A DNA stretch of 64,000 bases, from positions 558,001 through 622,000 of the forward strand of contig JAIXMP010000019.1 of NCBI GenBank assembly GCA_025677815.1, in the 5' to 3' direction. Below the pieces are notes generated by a model that saw only the letters and a list, made by a program, of their open reading frames with translations, searched no databases and was not told the origin of the DNA. A program made the position numbers and the translations under genes. Shown here piece by piece: positions 46,834 through 59,365 of the stretch (its first letter is position 1; each line of letters opens with the position of its first letter). Origin of the DNA: Phascolomyces articulosus (taxonomy: Eukaryota; Mucoromycota; Mucoromycetes; Mucorales; Lichtheimiaceae).

Positions 46834-49044
46834 ATGGCAGCACCACTTCAATCACAAATTATGAATGTCTTACCACGACGTCTTTTAGCAAGTTTATGGG
46901 CATCCCAGGAAACAAGGCTTTCGGTAAATAATATAATCATCTTGCATTATTTTTATCAATCTACTATTTGACACATCTACCAAAAACAGCTAAATTCCTT
47001 TTTTTACATTACTTTTAATATAAGTTATCACAATTTTCAAATCTAACTTCTTCATTCGATAATAATACAACAAAGTATGTAATAATAATAATAATAATAT
47101 AAATAATATTTAATATAGATGAACAACATATAATTTACTAGCAAACGATATATTAAACTTTATCGATCGTAAAAATTGATTTTTTTTTTTTCATTCATTT
47201 TTGTAACTATAGAAACAACAACAACAAAATAGAACAACCATTAGTCACGACACAATCTTTTCTTTGTGAAGAATTGCCAATCCGTTATAGCCACATTTTA
47301 CGATTAATATCCACCTTATCCCCCGATCAACTTCAAACACCCATGATTCGTCATGTTGCTCATCGTTATTTACATGATATGTGTACACTTTTACACCCTT
47401 CCCTTCGTCATACATCAGATCGTGCTTTTACAGATCTTATTCGAAAATTACGTACAAGACAAGCAGCAAATTTAATTCGTATGCGATATGCTCTTGTTCC
47501 TCAACAACCTCATTACCATCAACATCATACAACAACAAATACAAATGTATCTGGATCAGTTACAGGTTCAGGAACAACAGCAGCATCCACATCAGCAGCT
47601 TTAATGGATCATATTAATACAGTGGGTCTCGGTATTCAATTTCTAACAGGTAATATTTTTTTTTTATAATAATAATAATAGCATAGAGACACACACCCAC
47701 AAACACCCACCCCTTGATGTTATTTTTTCCCTTTTTTTTTATTTCTCTTGGCATTTCTAAATATGCGAGTTTCCCCAGAGATGAAAGAAAGAAGGGGTTT
47801 TTAAGTGATAATGATGATGCTATGGACGAGGGTGCATTATTATGATAATAAAAAAATCCAATACTTCATTATAATCGCCCAACCACCACCAGATTCTTTC
47901 CCCTTTTCTGTTTCAATCCAATTAATCCATCATAACTCATTTATATTTCTCCCCAATGTATATTATTTCTCCCTGATTATAATGATTGCTTATCATTTTG
48001 GCGAATAATAATAATAATAATAATACTAATATATTACATCAACAATGTATTCTTATGATAGATCAACATTTGTTATGGTCATCCTTATATCGACAACAAG
48101 AACAAGGTGAAGAACAACATCAAGGAGGAGGAGAAATAATCAAAGAAGATGGACAAGTTCAAACAGTAAAACCTGTTGCTATTGCCATGCAAGCCGTGGA
48201 AGACGCACGTCAACTAGTAGCCTCCTGTTTAGGTCGAGACGTTCCAGCCATTTCAATTCAAGAACAGCCCAACCTCTCCTTGACGTTTATTCCCCATGTG
48301 CTTCATCGAATGATATTTGAAACCACTCTAATTACATTACGCGCTAGGATTCTCGAACAGCAACAACAGGAGGCTTATGACAACAGCAATTTTTCATCTT
48401 CTTCTTGGCGTACATTCTTTCAACGCACATTCCATCCTAAGACAGCACAACAACCTATTCAACTTTCCATATTTGGTGGACCTACCAGTGTTGGTTTTCG
48501 ATTAACCAGTCCTTCTGCTCTTTTACCGAATGATTTAAAACATGATGTTCCTAGAGACCCACTAGGAATTCCTACCTGTACCTCTGTTTTAGGCCGTACT
48601 ACCCAAGTGGATAATCGACTCTATGATGACGCTATTGAATTAGAACATCAAGATGTTGGATGGCATGTATGGAGTGGTTGGCGTGCAACCAAAACATTGG
48701 CCAGTCATTGGGGTGGTAATTTAGATGTGGTCTCTGTGGATGGTCTTGGTTCCACCATGTATTTAGCTCTGGATCGGGATATTTCTCTTTTGGAACGTTA
48801 TCCATCCAAACGTATCTTAAATTGTTCCGCTTATCATTTATTACACCATCATCGTCGTACGTCTGCCATTGCTGCTTCCAATATCAATGGTACATTGTCT
48901 TTACAAGCTGCTGAGGATCAATTGAGCGCCTTTTTAAATGCCATTTCATCTCAACAAGAACTTTCTTCTCCAGCACGTAAAGATGACATGTACCATCATG
49001 TATCATTGTCTGCCGCTGTTGCAGCCGCTGTGGGTCATGCTTAA
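46834..49044 (+). CDS. Divergent member of the mitochondrial PDK/BCKDK kinase family, probable pseudokinase
   Basis: Four exons, 46834-46923, 47025-47074, 47213-47649 and 48062-49044, with consistent phase; 519 aa. The family phosphorylates the E1 subunit of pyruvate or branched-chain keto-acid dehydrogenase in the mitochondrial matrix. The N-terminal four-helix domain is recognisable: 'SFLCEELPIRYSHILRLI' (canonical 'ELPxRxA/S'), 'IRKLRTRQAANLIRM' and the region 'IQFLTDQHLLW' with the His that family members keep. The ATP-binding half aligns in order but has lost key residues. Where the N-box should give E..KN there is 'FETTLITLRAR', keeping Glu but with Ile for Asn. Where D.GGG is expected there is 'LSIFGGP', without Asp. 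The GxGLP lid is 'SGWRATK'. Only 'GGNLDVVSVDGLGSTMYLAL' at the end is normal. Gln/Asn/His-rich insertions interrupt it. Probably a non-catalytic or altered partner. Confidence 0.75.
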
Positions 49045-49636
49045 AACAAAAAAAAAAGTAGAGTAATACTATACATATATAACTTTTTTTTTCATCCTTA
49101 TTATAATTTTATTATGCCATCACTATACTTTTTATTCCCCTTCCCTTCCCTTTTCTTATGTAAATAGTGCCCGTTTATCCCTTTTTGTTTCCTTTTTCCT
49201 TTTTTCATTATGCTTTCTTCATTTAATATCGTTCCATTAAATAATAACATGTTGAATTTGGTTTTTTTATATATATTTATTCGTGTTGTTTTGGGAAAAA
49301 AAATGTTCGTATGAGGAGTGTGTATACAAGGTTTTGGAGAAAAAAAAATACATGTATTGATAAATCTACAAAGGCAAATTTGAGTGATAAAATGAGGAGC
49401 GTTGCTGTGCGATAGAAAATTCTTGACTTTTTTTTTTGAAATAAAAATAAAAAAAAAGCAAATCAACGTGGGCATTGGATAAAAAATATGTGTATAGAGA
49501 GAGTATATGTGTCCAGCAGTCCAAAGTTTTTTTTTCTTATTCTTCTCAATCCAATAATCATCGTTATTAAAAAGAATATACAAAAAAAAAAAAAACTTCA
49601 AGACTACCTTGTTCATGAACTGCTGGACAGCCAAGG
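49045..49636. other. Convergent intergenic region
   Basis: About 590 bases between the stop codons of the PDK-like and PHF5A genes, made of T and A runs. It should contain both polyadenylation regions. Open frames here on the minus strand are extensions of the last PHF5A exon frame or chance. Confidence 0.5.
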
Positions 49637-50348
49637 TTATTGTGATTTTTTGAATCCAAACTTTTTCCTCTCGTAAAACAAATCTGTCAATAAAATGAAA
49701 TGGTTTGTCAATATCCGCCCTATATAAACTCTTGGTATAATGGGTAATAAACACACACACATCCACACACTTTTACAACATAATAGAAAAAGCCCTTTCT
49801 CCATTCTCCTTTTTCAAAGTTTTACCTGTTTTTGACGATCCTAGATTAATAATCTTTGGACACCCTTCACGATCCTTTTCTAATCGAGTACAACCCACAC
49901 AATAATAAGCATCGGAAACACCAGGTGCACCACAAATGACACATCGACCTTGGAATGAACCTATTTTCATAATAATATATGGTGTAAGTCAAATCCCGTT
50001 TTAATGTACACAATCGTTTTTTCTTTTCCTTTAAGATCCATTGTGAGATAGAAAATAAAAAGTTTATAAAAAACATACCAAAGTTACATTCGTCGCAAAT
50101 ACGTACTAAAGTGGCAGGACGTACATAACTAAATAATAGAGACGATTCAGTTTTTGATTTGTTTCGTGAGTGGAATGAGTTCAATGATTGTCTCAAACAA
50201 AAGTGATCAACGTCATAATAATAATAATAATAAGTATTGTTTACCTGTCGCAAATAACACATTTACCATCACACTTGTCACATAAACGACCAATGGCAAT
50301 ACCAGGTTGTTTACGGCAAAAGATCAAATCAGGATGATGCTTTGCCAT
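49637..50348 (-). CDS. PHF5A: PHF5A/Rds3, zinc-finger subunit of splicing factor SF3b
   Basis: Four exons, 50245-50348, 50079-50128, 49826-49960 and 49637-49683, phases consistent, give 111 aa against 110 in human. PHF5A (Rds3 in yeast, ini1 in fission yeast) is a small knotted zinc-binding protein in SF3b of the U2 snRNP, contacting SF3B1 at the branch-site pocket. The sequence is nearly canonical: '[16 protein letters not shown]', '[17 protein letters not shown]', '[20 protein letters not shown]', 'GVSDAYYC', '[20 protein letters not shown]'. All five CxxC pairs are in place. The last exon, encoding only 15 residues, was placed by the split codon giving Asp after 'SSKT' and by the conserved '[11 protein letters not shown]' ending. 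This conservation makes it one of the safest assignments here. Confidence 0.95.
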
Positions 50349-53300
50349 TCTTTCAAAAGAAAAAAAGTAACCAACCTAGAAAGAGGAGACGATTTCTAAT
50401 CAAAGCTGCATTTTATTTTGTTCTAATTCGCTCTTTGGAAAATTGACGCGTGAAACCTCGTCACGTATGTTAGTATCAGCTTATAAATCCACCCCCTGTT
50501 GCCTATTTCAACAATACATCATGGATTTTGTCGTCCGTCTTTGATTGACACTCGTACCCAATCCGATATATATTAAAAAAAAGGCTTATCCTATTATTCA
50601 TTTTTTTTCTGTTTCTTTATGTTTCTTTTGATTTATATAATATTCCATGGATTATCATTCACGAAGAACACAAAAAAAATCGAGTATTCGCTGAAAGCTG
50701 TTTCACATCGCATTTTGTTCCAAGATTATGTTCAGGCACTTAAAAAAATGTGCTTTCTACATCATAAACGATAAGATATCGTATTCTATATCCGTTTTCG
50801 TATTAAAAAGCAATTGCACATTACAAACAATAATGATATGCAAAACAGGAGATAGTTTAGTCCGAACAACTATGGACACTCCTCCATACTTTAATATATT
50901 ATTAGCTAGTAAGGCGGGTTGGAGAATAGCGAGCATTTATTGAATAACACCCAAATATTCCCTAATCACCGGTACAATACAATTACGCATCTTTTGATTA
51001 GAACATATAGGTAAAAGGAAAGAAATTTGAGTATAGAAGCAAATGACAAAAGTGGCACATATTTAGGAGTCAAAGGTTCAACTCTCGAACCCAAATTTTT
51101 TGTTCAAGAAAGAAAGTGGACTACTTATAGCACCCACTACAGTTCCAAAGGAGGACCCGTGTAACTTTGAACGCGACGATGAAAGATTTTATTCTTTTAC
51201 CTATAGCAGCATCGTTATATCCATACTTTCGAGTAAGGTATTTTCTATACATAATTACAATATGTAACGCATTCGACAATACTAGAGCTTAGTTGAATAC
51301 TTTAAGAGATTTGTCATTATTATTCCTTCAATTGCTGTTCTAAAAACAAAGGGAAAACATCAGTACCTTAGAAACATTCAATAATATTTTTTTTCGCATC
51401 AGATCCAGTGGAAAGTTCAAGAAGGCATATACATCATACATCATATGACCAAATAATTCCATACTTGAGCGCCATCGACTTCTATTCAAATTCAAGCATA
51501 TTTAGTTTTGAGCACGAAAAAAAAAGAAGTAAGCCATCATATTGTATACAATACCATCAAAACAGGTATTCAGATAATAGTGAGGTGAAAAAAAACCACC
51601 AAGTAGGAAATTCTTGATAATAGCTTAATTCCGAAAAGATCGAAAAGTACAATACAATAAATCCACTCCGCCTACCCCAACTTGGTTTGCTCATTCGATA
51701 AAAATGTTTAATGTATAATATATGAGAAAGAGCAAGCATTAAAAAGCATCAACAGAGAATTCCTAAAACATATTACTTTTCTTTAATGTATCAGACAAAA
51801 AATAGTATTTGTCCAACAACACGTTAGAAAGACGTGAAAAAAAATGAAGCAACAATAGCTCTCTTTGCTCTTTGTTTATCATGAGTGTTGGTACAACACC
51901 ACACGTGACCAATCCCAAGAGTTTATCTTCCAAGTGATACTATTTTGACTATGAATGCCTCGCACTTAATGTTTGAAATATGAATGCTATACCATGAAAA
52001 TTACCACAGACTATCATTAGCGCGAAGAATGATGCTCCTGACCTTATGGTGTTATTCTTCTGGTTCCCAAATTGCATTAATCAACAATTCTCACACCTAT
52101 ACACTTCGAATGGGAAAAAAAAAAGAAAGTATGCTGGAATTCAATGACAACAAGCTATTATAAAAGTTCAATTATCATTTATTTACGGTTTTTAATGTGA
52201 TATAATTTCAGTAAGGAATGAAAAGACATCTTTACAAATTCATAATCTAAAGAAAAATATCGAATAAAAAGGTATTCAAATCCGTTTAATTATTACATCG
52301 AATAATATACAAGATTGTCTAGCCACAGATTATTTTTATAATTAATTCATCCTTTGGAACTATTGCATAGACTTGAAAAAGTGTAAGATTGATTACTCAT
52401 AATACTACTACCCACATGTACTAATATCAACTAAAGAATATGATTTATGTATACAGCGGCAAATCAATGGGACCATCAGGAAATGATCACCTAAAGGAAA
52501 TATCCCAGGTTTTTTTAAGAGAGGAGATTAAGCCTCTACTACAGAGGAAAAAAAACGACTACCATCGTTATCTGTTACTTAATGGATTCAAAGCAAAAAA
52601 AAAAAAAAAAAAAACTAGCTCTCATTCCTTTTTTCCATTCTATAAGTATTTCTAAGAATAATAGGAATGGCTATGTTCTTATTGAGATCATAATATAGTT
52701 ATGTAAAAGATGTATGGTAATATCAATATATGATAGTTTGTCGGGGAAAATCGAATGCTCAACAGTGAATCCAATTCTTCAATGTTCCTTTTCAATACTG
52801 TTTCTTTGTAAGAAGCAGTCAGTTTACTACTATCCATGTTATATTCAATATTATTTATATATTCTATTTATTGTATTCTTGTTGCTTGGAACTCGATGAC
52901 CGATTTGGAACAACTTTACGAATATATCGCAATAGGTGTTCAGTTCAAGTAAATATCAATTAACTGCCTAAAAACTCATTCGCCAGAACTACTGAATTAT
53001 TTGTGATTACCAAATGCCTGTCTATACGTATTTATTATTTCTCGAATATTCATTACATAAATCTCACAGAAGAAAGGGCAATACAAGTGCCATGCTTTAT
53101 CATCATGCCTAATCATCATAGAGAGGGACAAACTCTATTTCTGGAACATTATGCCATATAAAGTGAAAACCATATTTCTTATACACAGGGTTTTTTTTTC
53201 ATCCATGTGTTATCATTTATTACTTTCTCAAATTCTTATGCGAATGATAGATTACTTATATACACTTTCCAAGGATTATTATACAACTACGTATTTATTC

Positions 53301-54433
53301 AATGAATGAAGAATATTTCCAAACGCGACCGCCAACTCGATATTTTTTCAGCATGTGAATTACTAGAATTCATATACTATTTATACTGCAGATACTCTCT
53401 ATTATGTTATCACTAGCATTTTCTGTTATTAATAATACAATTTGGTTCGTCGTTAACAAAATGTAATATAAGAAGCAGTGTTTGTTGTTATACCTTTTGA
53501 ACAACAAAAAAGTATATAATACTACACATATGGAAAAAAAAATTGAGAACTTCACAAAGAGTAAGAATTCAACATCCAAAATTTTTTTAAAAAAAACATT
53601 TAAAATAAATGCGTACAATTGGATATTGGTTTGGTTATTATCTTATACAAACAAAAAATAAAATTATCCATCTACTATTAAAATATAATAGCACACAACA
53701 ATTAAGTATTGGAATACAAGAAAATATAAAACTATACATCGTAAGTATTAGTTTCCTGTATTATTGTAGTGGCGATTTCACCCTATAATATATGTAAATC
53801 ATATGTTCTTATAATGGAAAAAATGGGTCCAAGATAGGGTTACATATACAGATTGTTACTAGAGTTATACTTAATCGCGTCACTACAAGCTTCATCATCA
53901 CAGCGTAGTTTTGAAGCAAATGAACATAATGAATATGCAAATCAAAAGAGAGAAAAGGTTTAACTCGAGCACATAATTCTTTTATGAATTAACAGTCATT
54001 TATTGCTTGGTTTTTTATAAGAAAATGAAGTATAATAACCATTCAACAAGCTATGTTATTATATATATTTGTATTAGTACTTATTACCTCTCCTAATAGT
54101 AATATCAACATACGAGGAATTAAGAAGCTTGGTTCCACTTTATTGTCGAAATCACTATTCTATCGATATAAACCATTAGTGTTATACAACGTTATTGATT
54201 TCATAAAAAAAAGATAGTTGAGATTCAAATACTGCTTTTTCATATAGCAATTAAAAGGCGATAAAACTATGAATCGTGTCAAACCTCATATTCTTTTGCA
54301 AATATTATGGAGCCCACACATGGTCACAACATATCAATACTGAAAATGCTTATTAGCTGATAATTGCTTTCAAATTATACATTTCATATCACACCGTTCG
54401 AAGTTATAGTATATTAAAGAAGTTCAATAATAG
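50349..54433. other. Gene-poor interval of about 4 kb
   Basis: Starts with the PHF5A promoter, then A/T-rich DNA without a supported gene. A frame at 52440-52600 (+) reads somewhat like protein ('MGPSGNDHLKEISQVFLREE') but has no family and runs into an A tract. An A-run lies at 52597-52613. No repeat, RNA gene or mobile element was recognised. Confidence 0.4.
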
Positions 54434-54803
54434 AGTCGAAGAATTGTCGAAAACCGAAAAGTGGTTGATTGTAAAGGTAACAGACTAATTACGAATTATT
54501 TGGATCCAGTACTCAGCCCTATGTTTCACGAACCAGATATGTTTTTTCAGTGGTAAGTAAAGCTATCAAAGGATTGGGGGGATTGGGATAATTGTTATGG
54601 CATACAAATACTGAACATAGGATAGGTTTTATTATTTTTATTTTAGGTTGAACCAAAAATCAAGGGTTAGTGGTGATGATGATAATGTACGACCTGATGG
54701 TGGAATGAACGTTGTCAGCCAACTACAAAATGTATATGCCCTTGGATTTGTGGAAGTCAAGACAGTCGATGCATCAAGAAAACACTCACACACACACACA
54801 TGA
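54434..54803 (+). pseudogene. Spliced fragment of a PD-(D/E)XK-like protein of a Mucoromycota-type family
   Basis: Two pieces, 54434-54552 and 54647-54803, are joined by a GTAAGT...TTTTAG intron with exact phase (the split codon gives Trp). They encode 91 residues: 'NYLDPVLSPMFHEPDMFFQW', then 'NVRPDGGMNVV', then 'ALGFVEVK'. The pattern RPD...GxxExK is the catalytic signature of PD-(D/E)XK nuclease-like folds. I recall similar repetitive proteins ('YxxPxxxPLFxDPD', 'RPDxxI', 'GYGExK') from Mucorales genomes, where they behave like mobile-element or expanded-family genes. An AG just before 54434 could be an acceptor, but no convincing upstream exon was found, and the frame ends soon after the signature in a His/Thr tail created by a (CA)n tract. 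Probably a truncated copy. Confidence 0.5.
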
Positions 54804-55533
54804 ATACATTTCTATTGGCATTATTTTGTAAATCCGTTTGAGACGTGGATGTCATAGAATACAATCCAAGAATTCGAACTATTGAAGTCCTGATCTATTA
54901 TCATCGATCAATGTATAGCCCAGAAACGGCTAGTCTAAGGAATTATATTAGGTGTGATGGCATATTACATACACTTCTTATTATCAAGAACTTCTGTGAT
55001 TTTTGTTTTGTGCCTCGTACTTTATCAAATTTGAATAATTAAACGTTCCCCATTATTGTCACCACAAGATGACCCCATACATTTGAAACTTATACGAGTA
55101 CAACATATTAATGAGCTATAATGTTGATATTAGAATCATTGCCAAACAAAAAGGACCAATATATAAATGTACATCTGTTTGCGACTAAAAAAAAAAAAAA
55201 ACAAAGCATAAAACAGATAAATGTAATAAAATGTTTAAAATGTACAAAATGGTTTAAAGTTCCACTTTTTTATTTTTTATTTTGAATGCTAGATATGTAT
55301 TTACACTGATTTCTTTCTCCTGTCAGTGCATCATTCACAACAATAATAATTAGATTGAAATTGTAATGTAAAAGAAAAAATAAAAGAGAGAAAAAGAAAG
55401 ACAAGCGTCCGCACCAACAATGATCATCAAGAAATACAAAAAAAAGAATTATGAAAATGATAAAAAAAACAAACAAATTTTACATGGCGGTTTTTTCTTT
55501 TTGTAATATATGTGGTATGCGGAAAGAACAATC
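54804..55533. other. Spacer downstream of the PD-(D/E)XK-like fragment
   Basis: About 730 bases of A/T-rich DNA containing the 3' flank of SNU13. A frame at 54845-55042 (+) has no family likeness. Nothing else seen. Confidence 0.45.
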
Positions 55534-56433
55534 TTAGATCAAAAGCTTTTCAATTTGGTTCTTGATGGTTTGAATTTGGGGCTTCAAGTCAGAACCTTCG
55601 TTGGAAGTAATGGAAGTGGCAATGACGGAACGAGAGACACCACAGGCACGACCCAAAGCAGTCTTGGATGGAACAAAGACATAGGGGACGTTCTTATCTT
55701 CGCAAAGCAAAGGGAGATGGAGCAAGATTTCAAGAGGTTCGGTGTCAGCTATTGAATGATAAAACACAAATTAGTTTATATAGTTCTTTTCATATCATTT
55801 TGGATAATTCATTAATGAAATTGAACCAAAAACAAGAAAAGAAAACAACATATAAAAAAGCACTTCAGTAAGACTAATCGTTTTCCAAGTCCATTAATTG
55901 CTGTATTGTCACCAAAGAAAGGCAATTTTTCATCATTTGCTTTTTTTTAAAAAAAAACGTGTGCATTTCTTTCTTCTTTTGATTTGGTTCAATTCCATTT
56001 ATCCTTCTAAACTTTTCCTTCAAAAAAACCACAAACTTACCAGCCATAACAATAAATTCGGAGATACCACGGTTCAAAGTCTTGGTAGCTAATCACAAAA
56101 TAATAAAAAAATGGCAAAAGGATTGAGCATGATATTTCAAAAAAACATAAAAATAATATACAAAGTGATAAATCCAAAATATTATTTACCTTCGTTAGCA
56201 CCCTTCTTAAGTTGCTTATAGTGGGATGCTTGTTGGATTAAATCCAAAATGGTGTTGGTCAAAGTGGCATCAGCCAAAGGAAAAGCTTTAGGGTTGACAG
56301 ACTACGTATAGCAACGATAGACCATTTAGTTTTTATTTTTCTTTTTTTTCTCTTGTTGATTCCATCGTTTATGCTATTCTTCTTGAATGAGATGACACAT
56401 GTCAACTATATATTTGATATGAAAACTTACCAT
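55534..56433 (-). CDS. SNU13: SNU13/NHP2L1 (15.5K), L7Ae-family RNA-binding protein of U4 and box C/D snoRNPs
   Basis: Four exons, 56431-56433, 56190-56301, 56041-56088 and 55534-55748, with matching phases, give 125 aa (yeast 126). The first coding exon consists of the ATG alone, followed at once by GTAAGT; the protein then continues '[20 protein letters not shown]'. SNU13 binds kink-turns in U4 snRNA and box C/D snoRNAs, nucleating U4/U6.U5 tri-snRNP and snoRNP assembly. The RNA-recognition motif '[17 protein letters not shown]' and '[20 protein letters not shown]' are canonical, as is '[15 protein letters not shown]'. The single-codon first exon was accepted because no in-frame ATG exists in the second exon before the conserved start and because the donor is a perfect consensus. 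The C-terminus '[13 protein letters not shown]' is normal. Confidence 0.94.
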
Positions 56434-56845
56434 TTTTTATTAAGTTAGAAAAAAGAGAGAGTGAGAGAACAAACTGCTACGCGAACTTTTTTTCTCGCTC
56501 CATAAATTTTTTTGTGGCAAAGCCACCAGCTTTCTTTCAAACGCATTTGAATGACAGTTTCCTATTTTGAATTTGACACTCATCACCTTGTACTTGTTTG
56601 TTACTGTATAAACGACATTTCTAAAAAAAGTACCGATTTATCCAGGTTTGCTTTTTTTTTTTTTTACTAAATAAAATCATAATAGTATATCTTCAACATC
56701 ATATAAGTTAGTACATGCATGTTAGATTCAGGGAAAGTCGTGACAAGATGAATTTTGAAATATGCTATTTGTCCAAAGATTATCAAAAAGTAACAAGCAT
56801 ACATAAATGTGTAAAATACTATTACATTCCAATTTTCCCTCATAT
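56434..56845. other. Spacer between SNU13 and the sulfurtransferase gene
   Basis: About 410 bases holding the SNU13 promoter and the 3' flank of the sulfurtransferase gene, both on the minus strand. A T-run lies at about 56652-56665. No other feature was seen. Confidence 0.5.
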
Positions 56846-58198
56846 TTATTGATCCTTTTCAATAATGCTATCCTTTTTATCTGCATATTCGGTCCAACTT
56901 CCATCATAAACTGCAATATCCTTTGCACCAGCCCGTTCCAATGCGAAATAGAGTGTGGATGCTGTAATACCACTTCCTATAAATGGAAAACAAAAAATAC
57001 GTTATATACCTACGATCAATGGCTTTTTATGAAACTATACACATTCCTCTTCCCCTGATAACAGCAACAACAACAAGCTTACCACAACTAGCAACAATTT
57101 CCTTGTCAAGGTTTACTCCACGAGATTCAAACACACTACGTAATTTTTCTGCATCCAATAATTCACCATTTTCAATGACAACATTGAAGGGAACACTGAT
57201 GGATCCAGGCATATGACCGGAGCTCAAACCTGGTCGAGGTTCGGGAGCTTCACCTGTGAAACGTGCATTGGGTCGTGCATCTAACACTTGAGCCAATTTT
57301 CCACCGCTACGTGCATTTTCAAGCACCTGAGCATAATCTCGTACAAGTTGTTTGTTCAAAGTAGGGGTTGCGTATTTGGCAGGCGTGATCTTGGGAGCAC
57401 CTGTTTCTGTGGCACGACCTTCCTTGACCCATTTAGGTAATCCACCATTTAATACGGACACATTTTGATGACCAAAAGCCTAAATTATTATTGTTGAATA
57501 ATAAGCTTAAGGGTATCAAACCATTCGTCGTGTATTTGCGAGATCGATGGATATAAAAATAAAAGTGGGGCTGTTATTTTTTTTTACCTTGAAAGTCCAA
57601 TAAACGCGAGTAGCTGAAAAAATACCCACGGAATCATAAACAACGACTTGATCCTTTTTACTGATACCAAGTTGTCCTTTTTATATTATATTACCACCAC
57701 CCAACATATTAATAAAGTTTTATTATCATCATTTTGAAAATATCTCTATTAACAAAATAACTTACCAACAGCCTCGGCAAATACTTCGGGTGTAGGAAGC
57801 ATATGTGGCAAGTTTACTGTGGTATCCTTGATTTCGTCAATGTGAAAAAAACGGGCACCAGGAATGTGTTGTTGAACATATTCTTGATAAGGATCGCGAT
57901 TGGCATTGGGCATGTGCCATGAACCATCAAGAACTTTGACTTGATCAAGTGAGGATGCTAACTCGGCTGTTGACACGAGACTACCGAAATTACGAGTTTG
58001 AGCAGTGGCCATTCCTGGGGTGTTTTTTTTTAAAAAAAAATAAGTCAATGGAATAGAGTGTGCGGAAAAGGAGTTTATTCACCCAAATACAGGAACACGA
58101 CAATAGTTGTTTTTAAATAATTACTTATTCTTATTATTATTACCTTGTGCTAAGAAACGTTTTGAAAAGACACCTCGAACAGAGTGTTGAAGAAACAT
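56846..58198 (-). CDS. Mercaptopyruvate/thiosulfate sulfurtransferase (two rhodanese domains)
   Basis: Five exons, 58144-58198, 57766-58014, 57588-57676, 57083-57479 and 56846-56976, consistent phase, 306 aa. The enzyme moves sulfane sulfur from 3-mercaptopyruvate or thiosulfate to thiols or cyanide, in cysteine catabolism and persulfide supply. The N-terminal 18 residues ('MFLQHSVRGVFSKRFLAQ') look like a mitochondrial presequence. The first, non-catalytic rhodanese domain has 'KVLDGSWHMPNANRDPYQEY' and 'YDSVGIFSATRVYWTF'. The second has 'VLDARPNARFTGEAPEPRPG', with the substrate-binding arginines, 'GHMPGSISVPF' and the active-site loop 'CGSGITAS' with Cys263. The CGSG loop points to mercaptopyruvate rather than thiosulfate as preferred substrate; this is inference from the family. 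Intron 4 splits the codon right after the catalytic Cys. A second, decayed copy lies 3.7 kb away on the same strand. Confidence 0.92.
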
Positions 58199-59365
58199 AG
58201 TATTAGAGAGAAAAGGAAAAAAAAAATAGTTATTGTAACGAGGACGACGCGTTTGTACAGGTTATTAAATATCGGTCTTTTTTTTGCATCTCATGCACCA
58301 TGTTCCACAACAACAGTAGTAGATGCAGGACAAGGATTATGCAATTATATTTGAATGACTCATGGCGTATCGGATTTCAGCAAAATATGTTACCATGCAC
58401 TTATCTATTGTAAACTGGTTATACTTGGTTAAAATGTATTCAATCAGTTGTTGATAACAAGGTTCGTTGGGAGAAAGTCCATCAGTGTACCTACTATGGT
58501 AACAAAAGACTTTGTTCATTTTTCATTCAATATATTTATGATATATAAATAAATAGACTGTGTTCTTGGAACAAAGAGAAGGAACCTCGTCTTTCATTTC
58601 TTCTACTTGTATCGAAGTGGTTTTCAACATCGTCGACAATTCAGAAGAAAAGTTCGATTTATATCAATTTCTACAGTACAACCATTTGCTTCGACAGTTT
58701 ATGAACAGCCGATATCAACCTGGCAACTGTGTCCAACATTACTCAGTAGGTATATATAAGAAAAAAATTACAAAAAAACTTTGGTTTATTATGTATATAT
58801 CAAGAAATTCTGGTTCTTGGAGCAATCCGATGGTTAAATAGAGGATCCGTTAGAGAGTGGGCCCATTCGATGCTGAATGATATCATCTGAATAGCCATAG
58901 TTTTTGAACTTCTCCTTCGTTCACCATCTCAACGTGTCATCGGTATCCGGAAATTCCTTCTTCTGTACTTGTTTAGATACTGGTACCTCTACCAGGTGGA
59001 TATGAGCCATCAAGTACTTTAGAAGCGGAGCCTCTTGGAAAAGCAAGGAAATAATTATGGATTGATAGGAAAACAATTAATAATAAAGAAACGAAGATGT
59101 GTCTTGAAAAATCATTAATATATATATTGCATAATTTTTCCCAATGCCAGTTGGAATTTATTTACGTAGCAATGGGATGAAATAATAATATGCTGTTTGG
59201 TGTTATGTTATTATTATATATTATTAATTAACATTTATATGAATGTATTCAGCTTATCATTATTTGGTGTTACACGAAAGAATGTACCATTTAATCATTT
59301 AGAATAGCACAGCCCGATCTTTCTCAGCAATTGGATGTGTTTCTCTTTTTAAATAAAAAAAGGGG
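58199..59365. other. Spacer between the sulfurtransferase and the TPR/F-box gene
   Basis: About 1.2 kb. Short frames at 58337-58519 (-) and 58560-58760 (+) look mildly coding but have no family likeness. At about 58985-59040 the minus strand reads 'KVLDGSYPPG', resembling the start of the rhodanese domain, but the likeness does not extend. The rest is A/T-rich. Confidence 0.4.

Noticed and set aside
49101..49766. 221-codon minus-strand open frame
   Set aside because: Most of it is PHF5A's last exon frame plus intron and A/T-rich downstream sequence; only 49637-49683 of it is coding on splice evidence.
51070..51095. GGTTCAACTCT, a good match to a tRNA B box
   Set aside because: The flanking bases do not form a T stem and no A box or acceptor stem lies upstream.
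58985..59040. Minus-strand 'KVLDGSYPPG', like the start of a rhodanese domain
   Set aside because: The likeness covers only a few codons and does not extend on either side, so a third sulfurtransferase copy is not supported.
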